Shown piece after piece: positions 55,613 through 64,000 of a stretch of 64,000 nt of DNA (its first letter is position 1; each line of letters starts with the position of its first letter). Source of the stretch: Salvia splendens (Eukaryota; Streptophyta; Magnoliopsida; Lamiales; Lamiaceae); assembly GCF_004379255.2 (NCBI RefSeq), contig NC_056039.1, positions 32,625,883 to 32,689,882 on the forward strand, read 5' to 3'. The notes under the pieces are model-generated. The model did no database searches. It was given only the letters and a program-made list of their open reading frames with translations, and had not been told where the DNA came from. The position numbers and the translations under genes are program-made.

Positions 55613-57988
55613 ATGGCTACCGATCCACACCCTAGTGATACTCTGCCTGATCAGAGCATTCCAACGGTGGCTGTTCCGGCCCCGAGCGTTGTTCCCACCG
55701 GTCAGTTAGATTGGATTTTGTCCACCATGGTAAGATTGGAGTCAAGATTGGCTGCGTCTGAGCGACGTTCGATCGATTACCGACCTCCGCAACATCATCC
55801 AGAATTTGATCCGCCGTTTGCCGTGCCGGTGTCTGCCTCGGCTGGTCCGCATATTACATCTGCTCGTGATGTTCATTCAATGCAGCAACCGCTTCCTCCG
55901 GCGGTTATTGACACTCACATACCCAATCAACCGTTCATAACTTCTCAACGCAGCAACTTCTCACCATATTCAGGCTTCCAACTGCCGCAACCGCCTACAC
56001 CACAACAACCGTCATCTTCTTCCATGATTCCACCTTGGTTTGCAACTGATCCAGGAGGTCCCTCTCGTTCTAACATGGGGAATTTTCTGCAATCTCAGTG
56101 TTTACCTCAGCAACACAGTATGTACTTGCCCATGGATCGTCAGATTTATACTCCTTCACCTGGTCCTAGACCGACATCTTGTTGGTACCCATCGAACAAT
56201 CGCCAATTTCGCGGTCATCCTCCTCATGATCAACATCGAGGTGTTCGTTTGGATCCACCTCGTTTTGATGGGTCAGATGCGGCTAATTGGATTTTCAAAA
56301 TCCAATACTACTTTGATCACATGATGATGCCCGATGCCAAACGACTTCACTATGTTGTTCCGTTATTTGACCCGCCGGCGTCTGAATGGATTAAACACTA
56401 TTGCTCCAATAATGATTTTGTCACTTGGCAAGAATTTTTGAGCGAGGTTCGATACAGATTCGATCCAGACTGTTATGAAAGCTACATCGGCTTGATCGCA
56501 AAGTTGTGTCAAACCAGCACGGTCTCGGAATATCAACTCGAGTTTGAGCGTTTGCAGAATAAACTCTCGGGTGTTCCAGACTACATTCTTCTGCCAATAT
56601 ATGTTGCCGGTCTCAAACAACCGCTTCAACGTGAGGTCAAGCTACATCGACCGACAACCTTGGCGGCAGCTTTTGCTTTGGCCAAGGAATTATCGGCATG
56701 TCGACCAGAGCACCAACTGTCTCCCTCAACTTATTCGCCTCAGCCATGGGTCTCACAAGAATCAAGAGCCACACACAATCCTTCCACAGTGCCTAATCAG
56801 ACCGTGGCTTCGTCTTTCCAAGGTCCGCGTCCTTCAGGTGGCAGATTCCGAGAGTTCAGCAAACTGCCTGTTGTACGCCTTTCTGCGTCGGAGAAGGCAG
56901 ATCGCTCTCGCCGGGGATTATGCTGGTATTGTGAGGACAAATGGACCCCAGGTCATGTGTGTAACCATAATTTTTTGGCTTACATGGGCGTCGATGCTGA
57001 CGAAGATGATGTGGTTGCACTAGAGAGTGATTTGCTAGATGATAATGCTAACACAACGACCCTATCTCACTTGAATGCCGTTGACGGCCGACAACACCTG
57101 AAGTCTTTTAATTTTGTGGGAACAATCCACAAATCTGCTGTGAATATTCTAATTGACAACGGAAGCTCCCATGATTTTATACATCCGTGCATCGCCGAAA
57201 AGCTAAGTCTTTCTTTGACGAAGATTAAACCTTTTCGTGTTTATGTCGGTAATGGTGAATCCTTAGTTTGTTCTCATGTCAGCAAGGAGACGGTGGTCGA
57301 TCTACAAGGCCATGTATTTCTCATTGATTTATATATTTTGGCATTTCATGGTCCGGATATCATATTGGGTATGGAATGGTTGGAATCATTGGGATGTGTC
57401 ACACATGATTATTCGGCCCGGACTATGGAGTTCTTCCGTGATGATGCTCTTGTCGTCCTTCGTAGCCTTTCAACTTTGCCGCACCGAATGTCGGCTGCTT
57501 TGACGATGTTGATGTCACATATGGATGAGCTGGATTTTTTAAAGCTTGCTGAAATTCCAGCAGATCAGCCTATAGACCAGCCTGACCTCCGGGATGAATT
57601 TTCAAAAGAATTGCCTCCTACTGCCCTTCACGTTTTGTCCCAATTCTCGGCAGATTCTGCATCGCAGGCTGTGGCACCACTTCCTGAAGAGTTTTTCATG
57701 TCGCGACCTGTCGTCAAATTAATAAGGTTGCAGGAACGTAGCATGGTGATGCAACACGGACAGCCGGTTGAACAAGGGCTGTTTCAGTGGTCTGATTCGG
57801 TAGACAATTCCCTGACTTTTCCTCCATTTATTCTTGAGGACAAGGATGATCCTATCGGGGGGGGAGTTGATAAGAGTTCCACAGCAGCAACCCATCTTGA
57901 TGCAGCCGTCGACCAGATTGATAGTCACAACAGAGCTCGTCGCACACGGAGGCCGCCAACTCATTTTCACGACTTTGCTGTTCATTAG
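55613..57988 (+). CDS. Gag-protease polyprotein with residual C-terminal chromodomain-like tail
   Basis: About 791 aa from ATG 55613; the open frame from 55571 starts inside an LTR-like remnant. The Pro/Gln-rich N-terminus is followed by a retrotransposon Gag domain (RLDPPRFDGSDAANWIFKIQ, EWIKHYCSNNDFVTWQEFL, EYQLEFERLQNKLSG). A zinc-knuckle-like CWYCEDKWTPGHVC follows. The aspartic protease segment shows NILIDNGSSHDFI (D-N-G in place of D-S/T-G) and IILGMEWLESLG. Then the frame jumps to a tail like the polyprotein end of Tekay-type elements (QGLFQWSD...FILEDKDDP). RT, RNase H and integrase are missing without a frame break, so a large in-frame internal deletion is likely. The stop lies within the 3' LTR. 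Confidence 0.88.
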   Translation: MATDPHPSDTLPDQSIPTVAVPAPSVVPTGQLDWILSTMVRLESRLAASERRSIDYRPPQHHPEFDPPFAVPVSASAGPHITSARDVHSMQQPLPPAVIDTHIPNQPFITSQRSNFSPYSGFQLPQPPTPQQPSSSSMIPPWFATDPGGPSRSNMGNFLQSQCLPQQHSMYLPMDRQIYTPSPGPRPTSCWYPSNNRQFRGHPPHDQHRGVRLDPPRFDGSDAANWIFKIQYYFDHMMMPDAKRLHYVVPLFDPPASEWIKHYCSNNDFVTWQEFLSEVRYRFDPDCYESYIGLIAKLCQTSTVSEYQLEFERLQNKLSGVPDYILLPIYVAGLKQPLQREVKLHRPTTLAAAFALAKELSACRPEHQLSPSTYSPQPWVSQESRATHNPSTVPNQTVASSFQGPRPSGGRFREFSKLPVVRLSASEKADRSRRGLCWYCEDKWTPGHVCNHNFLAYMGVDADEDDVVALESDLLDDNANTTTLSHLNAVDGRQHLKSFNFVGTIHKSAVNILIDNGSSHDFIHPCIAEKLSLSLTKIKPFRVYVGNGESLVCSHVSKETVVDLQGHVFLIDLYILAFHGPDIILGMEWLESLGCVTHDYSARTMEFFRDDALVVLRSLSTLPHRMSAALTMLMSHMDELDFLKLAEIPADQPIDQPDLRDEFSKELPPTALHVLSQFSADSASQAVAPLPEEFFMSRPVVKLIRLQERSMVMQHGQPVEQGLFQWSDSVDNSLTFPPFILEDKDDPIGGGVDKSSTAATHLDAAVDQIDSHNRARRTRRPPTHFHDFAVH

Positions 57989-58345
57989 ATGATTATGGTT
58001 AGTTATGGTTTTCTTTAGTTATTTAGTACAAATATAATGTAATATGAACAAAGTGTCGAGCGTACTTATAAGCTCTATCTCGGGTTTTCTTTGTGGTTCT
58101 TTCCCGAGAGATAGGTAGGTTGAACCGCCCTAGTTCCTAGGTCCTAGATATAAAAAGGGAACTTTTCAACACATTTTAATTAATGAATGAATGATAAGAA
58201 ATTTTCCCAATTTGCGTTCGCTTTATTTTTTCTCTCAACAAACTGACGAACTGTCCGACGGAGGAGACCTCCGCGTGCAGCCTGAATTTGATCGCCGAGC
58301 TCTCTCGCCGTCGATCCTTGTCTCGATACGATCAACATCGTATCA
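57868..58345 (+). repeat. 3' LTR
   Basis: Contains the final about 40 codons and the stop (57988) of the Gag-protease ORF. Confidence 0.95.
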
Positions 58346-58350
58346 CACAC

Positions 58351-61143
58351 ACACACACCTTTGTAGTGATGATCGATCAACTTCAAGTCTCTATTATTTG
58401 GAATTTTTTGGCATGAGTGAATACTTTTTTCTCTTATTGTTAAATCCAATAACTAAAATGAACGCATTAAATTTTCTGAAGTTTGCATTTTTTTATGACT
58501 TTCTTTTTCCAATATTTAGAATGTATTACTACTCAATGATTAACAAAAACGGACACATAAATTTGTTTCGGTATGGACCTAAGCTTCTCATTAACTTTAT
58601 GTACATTAGCATATAGACTAATATTTTAATTTTAAAAATATATACCAAAATATTGCTAAACTATTCTTAAAATTGAAGTACTTAAAAGAATACTAATTAT
58701 TTCAAAATTTGTTACATACACAATTTATAATAGTTGCAATAGATAAACATAAAAAAAAAACAACACAACTACATAATTGCTCTTTAACTTGGAGTATATA
58801 ACATGGACATAATAGACAAATAAGTTAAACATCTAAATTATTTTTTCACTTACAAGAAGTGGTTAGGTTGCCCCACGTGATTAAATGAATTCTACAATGA
58901 TTAGTTGAATTTAATTTCGTGCTTCATATAATTATTGCTAGCCCATCAAGGATTTCAGCTTACTTGTTATGTCAAATTTCATAGATTTAGATTTAAATGT
59001 CAGTTATACCTATCTAATAGTATAAAATAAGCTTTAATTGCCATTTGAAATTTCTTTAGTCGGATTAGGGCTTCAATTTGATTTGATTGTACCATTTCAG
59101 TAGCTCAAAACTTAGGCAACAAAAATTTCACTACCTTAAGACAATTATAATTATGATCATCCTTAATCTTCAAAACTGTACTCGCTTCAACTTCATACAT
59201 GGCCATACGATCTTGTAGAGATTTACTACGTTTTTTGGTAAATATATCGCTCGGGTCTTGTCACTGCGACCCCCCTTTGCGAGGAGGCATCCATTCTCTT
59301 AAAGTTATGAGGATATTTTGCCGAGGTAGATGACCACATGGTCCACATGTATAGCTAGGAAAGCTACTACCAAATCATATTGAACCCTCTAAATCAAAGA
59401 CGACATTTCAAATTGAAATTAAAGCTTCTACCAATTTTGATAAATTTTTTTCTTTTTTGAGTTGAACAATAATATAGACTTTTAGGTCTTCTTTGTAAAT
59501 GAGTTGAGGTACATTGGGCTTATTAATTTTGGAGGCCCAACCTATGTCCCTTCCTTTATCGAAACTAATAAATGTATTTGTTATTTCACATTAGAATTTT
59601 GTTTGACAAATAAACCTAGTTGGAGAACTAATACAAATACTAGTATTAATTATAATATAATTGAGAAGTTTTGCGTCATTAAAAAACTTTTTATTTTCAA
59701 ATTAAACCACTTAACGAGCTTTCTCACGAGTTAATCAGCTCAATTTTGTTGGCTTGAGTAACAAGCTCGAACAAATTTCTATAGCGTGCTCATGCACTAG
59801 GGGCACAAGTGCAACCCAAACCAGTTCAATAATCACTTTTAATCATAAGAACAATTACTTTTAAAAAATCATTTTTTCTTAGAACCCATGATCACGAGGT
59901 CAATAACACTGGATTTAATAATCCAGCCTGTGATGGTCCCATAATTATGATCTATGAAAATCTGATGAAAAGAATGAAAAAATCATTTTCCCATCAAACT
60001 CGAAATACATAGCAATAAATATGCAGTACCAATTTGTACAAGACATTTTTTCTTACTTTATAAAGGCGATAAGTAATACTACTCCGTTTCCTATTTCCTC
60101 TCATGGTGACTCAATCCCCCGATCTATTACGTGGAGATGCGTCTTACCAACTGAAATGCATTTCATCGTCACGACATGGCAGGGAGGAATTAACACATTT
60201 AAAAAATTGAGTTGCACCTGCTATTCATGTAAGGTCTAACATCGATATCATTCCCCAACACGAGACCAACCGTGCCCTAATCTCAACGTGAGATACTGAG
60301 TTCAATTCTTACAAGTAGGTGATATTCTAAACCATATTAACCATCATCATAATTAAATCAACAAGTTTCATGCATAAGTCATATCCAACTTTTCCTAACA
60401 AGTCAGTATACTGTTACTCCTTAAGCAAAAGACAACTTCAAAGAAGGGCAACCAGAATACGTAGGCCATTCAGCAAGAAGAAGGAATTCAAAGAAGCAAC
60501 ATCAAGTGCTATATTTTTCAAGCTCATGGGCATTTACTCGTTTCCCTCGTGAGTCTGCTATGACGTGTCATATTGAGAGCCGAAAACCATATGGTTCATT
60601 TCAAGAACAAATACACTCATGTAACAATCCGAGAGATAATGCAAACAAGGAAAATTCCTACACTAACTAACAATATAGCAGAATTTTGATGATATTCTCT
60701 TCCAATTGCTAATGAGTAAAACCAAAGAATACAGAAGTTGCAGGGCAAGGTATTAGACTAATAGGTTAGCCATCAACCTATTGAAAAGTTCGATTATATA
60801 TACCTCAACACTTAAATACAACAGAAGTTACTAAGGTATGGGTAAATAAGCACGGTAGTGATGTATTTCATGATCATTCTAAAAGCACTCTCTAACTGAT
60901 AACAAGTTTCTATAAAGAAAGCCCAAAAGTGTAAGGTTTCAGACATTAAGTTGGCTTTTTAGCAATTGTGTGTGAGATCAACCATGGTCCTTTTGGTAAC
61001 TAACTCATTGAGATGCAAACATGGCTGATTTCTGATAATTTACTTAAGTCCTGCCAATTCACGAAAACATTTTTTGAAAAACGAAAAAAATAAAAGAATA
61101 GTAAAGAATGAATGATCTTATTCTTCATTATTAATGAGAATTT
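58351..61143. other. Intergenic, no gene recognised
   Basis: AT-rich DNA with no supported exon. Several 60-80-codon ORFs have no features. Confidence 0.45.
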
Positions 61144-63324
61144 TCAGATGAGTACATCCTTAACACACTTTGCTGGGTCCGGAAATAGCTTGTGACTGAC
61201 GGGCATTATACCCTTATTGGACCACCGTTTAATAAGGGCCACTTCAAGCAGCCTCACCTGTGTAGATCCTTTCGTCAACAAATTTCACAATATAAAGATT
61301 TTGAAAAGGATTACATGACAAAGTAGAAAATAAGAGTGAAAAACAGATAATATACCAAAATTCAATTTCTTTTTACTTTGACAATGTACAACTGTACAAG
61401 AGTGAAATAAGTGAAGTTATGATAGATAAACATCCACCTGTCCTTGAGGCTTAAGTTACAAGCAGTTTACCCATCCTTAATGTTATGCAATCCACACAAT
61501 GACTTTACGGATACTAGTTTTATATCCTTTAAGCGGTCAAATAGAACCTCAGCAATCATGCCCCAGGGGGCCAAAATTTTGTAGACTGGCCAAGTAAGGA
61601 AAATGAGGCCATAGGCATTTCACCTTCAGGGATGATATAGTTAGTTAACATGCAATCTGCTGCCAAAAAGTTACGAAAACCACAGCCATCATGCCTCCAC
61701 TAACATATTGTCAGCTTTCAGCGACAACAAAGATTTGGTTTTAGCAGGATTACGGTAAAGACTTATTTGCCGTTGTGTTGCTACTTATAAGCACCAGACG
61801 ATACTAGTCTACATCAAGATGTTTAAGCAGCCTTCAATATTACTCTTTTCTCTGTTTATGAAGTTGAAATTATACTGCAATTTCAACTTGAATGACAAAC
61901 AGCACATGTACGCAACATTATAAGTTACAAAACAATCCGCAACCACTAACAGTTCCATGACAATTCAGTATACGCAAAAACTTCTCCGCCATTCCCAAAA
62001 GAGAAGTTACTAGTAAGATTCATATCCAAAGTTAAGTATTGACTAAATTTCAAATCGCAATCAATCAAAGTTCTTAGGAAGCGCGGAGATGAAAATAATT
62101 TGAAGTGACCAACCTGCTTCACAATCAAAGGCTCCTTTTCATGACTAAGCGGTTCACTTAGTATTGTGAAAAAACCATTTCTGTTACCATAAACAATATC
62201 CGTGAAAGGCCGATCACCAACCTAGCATATGCACAGCCAACATAGTATAATCAACAGTCCAAAATTATCAAGCTAAGCATATGAGAAATATCATGATAGA
62301 GAAGAAAAAACAATTACAAGACGGGGTCTCACCATAATAAGTCTCGAAGATTCACAACCAAAGTTACTTTCGATTTCTTCAGCTGTTCCTGCAGGCTTCT
62401 TCAGCTCTACAATAATTTGAACAAACGAAAGCAACAAACTCACTAAGTGGTCCAACATTTTTTCCACATCAATTAATGCTAAACCTAATTAATACACACA
62501 GTTATAAAGTTTGAGATTTGGAGAGTGGAATGAGAAAACATACTGTGCCTTATGACTTTGATGCCGATTGCATCCTCGAGAGCTCTTGCCTTTCTACCAT
62601 CAGGGTCATACTCAGACAACCCTAAAACAACAAACCACACACTTAATCAAGCAAACAAAAACCAAAATTAGCTCAAATAAACGAAATCTAACCAAAAATT
62701 ACCCGCAGAGTTGCTGAACACAGCGATATTCGATCCGAACAAGGATTTACACTGCTCAATCGTAGGCGCAAGAGGCGCCCACAAGCTCAAAGAGTAAGGA
62801 ACAGTGATAGTGTTATCCTTATCAAAAACCACACCTTGGAAACCCCTCTTTTTGAGCTCAACCCAATCAATGTACCGGATATCCGGCACGGCGACATGTG
62901 GAATCGACAACTGCTTGTCTTTCGAGAAAATCCCAACGGAGCAAGCGATGCCTTCGAAATTAATCCGCTGCCCTAACGCGGCTTTGAAATCAGCCCACCC
63001 CATGCTCGACGAAATGCCTGAAGAAGTATCCGCCTCAAATCCCCGCTCCTCCTCGAAATTAGGTTCCTGATCTTCGATGGAAGAGTGGAATCCGTGCGGG
63101 AACTCGCTGTTTTCTCGATTGTTAAACTTGTGCTTGCTCTCTTGCTCCTTGCAGCAACTATGCGTGGAGGTGAGTGCGACGAGGTTGTGATTCGTGAATT
63201 GGGAATTCCGAGGCCTGGAGTTGATGGTGATGCTGGTGGGAATCCGAGGGTGGGAGAGGTTATTGGGAACGGGAGAGTAGCAGCAGCAAGTGTGCCATGA
63301 AGAGGGGATTGAAGTGGATTGCAT
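61144..63324 (-). CDS. PGPP1: Phosphatidylglycerophosphate phosphatase 1-like, plastid (HAD/YqeG family)
   Basis: Five exons on the minus strand: 63324-62703, 62621-62544, 62406-62333, 62221-62114, 61257-61144, joined in frame to 331 aa. The N-terminal about 60 residues are Ser/Thr/Pro/Arg-rich with few acids, fitting a plastid transit peptide. The HAD domain has the nucleophile motif FDKDNTIT (DxDxT, about residues 168-172), motif II in AVFSNSAG, the conserved Lys region KLKKPAGTAEE, and motif III MVGDRPFTDIVYGNRNG. The C-terminus is VRLLEVALIKRWSNKG...CVKDVLI. The enzyme removes phosphate from phosphatidylglycerophosphate to make phosphatidylglycerol, a thylakoid lipid. The ATG at 63324 (MQSTSIPSS) is preferred over an upstream in-frame ATG at 63513 because the extra 63 residues look like UTR. 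Arabidopsis PGPP1 is of similar length. Confidence 0.92.
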
Positions 63325-64000
63325 AATTAAATAATTGACATGAGATTTGTGTGTGGAAAAGTTCGGCAATGGTGGAAATTGCAAAGCTTGAATATGGGAA
63401 GTGGAGAAGAAGGCTAGAAAGAATCCAAAGGAATTTTTCCAAGTCCATTGGGCCTTCTGATATCTCAGTTTGAGGCTTTCATTTTCTTGGCCATATCTTC
63501 TAAAAGGACACATGTATATTCTTTTTATTTTATTTTTATTTCCAAATTTTAATTTAAAACACCTTCAAATTGATGGTGATGGAATGGTAAATTGAGGGAT
63601 TTAATACGGAGCATATTGGCGATCAAATTCACGATTCAAAATAGGTTAATTAGTGATTACAGGTTAAAACCGTATAGTTCAAACTTCAAAGCTAGGCCAT
63701 GTTTATTGTGAATTATATTAATAAATACGAATTATTCACAACTGGGCTATATTAATATGAAAAATGTTTTGGAGACATAATGTCTAAGACATAATGAGGT
63801 TAAAGTAGTCATTTTAGATTGTTTTATAATTTTTTTTAAATAAATGTTTTGTGCATATACCATACTACCCTTGTGCATATAAAAACATTAAATTGTTCAT
63901 TAATATACTTAATTAAGGACATTGCTCTAATTATGCGTATTCAATTATTTTCTTTACATACAGCCTTTATATTTATGATTGACAATCTTTTTTTTATCTC
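63325..64000. other. Upstream of PGPP1, no gene recognised
   Basis: Promoter/5' UTR of PGPP1, then AT-rich sequence to the window end. Confidence 0.4.

Larger units (their letters stand above)
54726..58345 (+). mobile_element. Non-autonomous LTR retrotransposon encoding Gag-protease only
   Basis: 3,620 bp. LTRs 54726-55203 and 57868-58345 (478 bp each, TGATAAG...GTATCA) differ at two positions that I found. The flank is CACAC on both sides (54721-54725 and 58346-58350), although the CA repeat makes this less certain. A G-run (57857-57867) serves as polypurine tract. The sequence after the 5' LTR begins TCTGGTGCTTTCATTG; the priming tRNA was not identified. Reverse transcriptase, RNase H and integrase are absent. 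LTR promoter: TATAAAAA near 55007. Confidence 0.92.

Overview
This is plant nuclear DNA. It shows AT-rich intergenic sequence, spliced genes with GT-AG introns, a MADS-box floral gene, a plant pectin glycosyltransferase, an epidermal cell-wall protein, and many plant transposons (Ty3/Gypsy LTR elements, PIF/Harbinger, hAT and Stowaway MITEs). The host is a core eudicot. An asterid such as a member of Lamiales is plausible but is only my impression.

Layout. 1-1287: end of a PIF/Harbinger element encoding a Myb/SANT-like protein. 3168-8438: complete, very young Ty3/Gypsy element. 8591-9145: RING-H2 gene (-). 9676-11592: Harbinger element with a broken transposase. 11933-15139: foldback and Stowaway MITEs. 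15622-16176: unknown small gene (-). 17373-19352: domesticated hAT (SLEEPER-type) gene (+) with a 5' UTR intron. 20959-22764: complete Harbinger element carrying only the Myb/SANT-like gene. 24577-25568: hAT-type MITE with a nested Stowaway. 27605-34991: 8-exon C-lineage MADS-box gene (+). Its 5.9-kb first intron holds a duplicated regulatory module and a Harbinger insertion. 35883-40110: GAUT15 (-). 41192-41709: nested Stowaways. 43473-46345: a small Harbinger derivative followed by a Harbinger element with an intact transposase. 48172-49221: alpha/beta hydrolase (+). 51241-52236: PDF1 (-) with an L1 box. 54726-58345: gag-protease-only LTR retrotransposon. 61144-63324: PGPP1 (-).

Gene order and biology. 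MADS, GAUT15, PDF1 and PGPP1 occur together here. From memory, the Arabidopsis homologues are neighbours of SHP1 (At3g58780, with GAUT15 At3g58790 and PGPP1 At3g58830) and SHP2 (At2g42830, with PDF1 At2g42840). That microsynteny supports assigning the MADS gene to the PLENA/SHATTERPROOF lineage. The genes do not form an operon-like unit. They act in carpel/fruit identity, pectin or cell-wall synthesis, epidermis and plastid lipid synthesis.

Most unusual point. Two separate PIF/Harbinger families each appear as a pair of single-gene elements, one with only the DDE transposase and one with only the Myb/SANT-like protein. The members of a pair share 3' ends (and in family A also 5' leaders) and the 3-bp TTA/TAA target duplication. 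These families normally carry both genes in one element, so this looks like a divided, trans-cooperating transposon system. The alternative is parallel internal deletion. The second highlight is the duplicated G-box/CCACTGG/CCAATCA module in the MADS intron.
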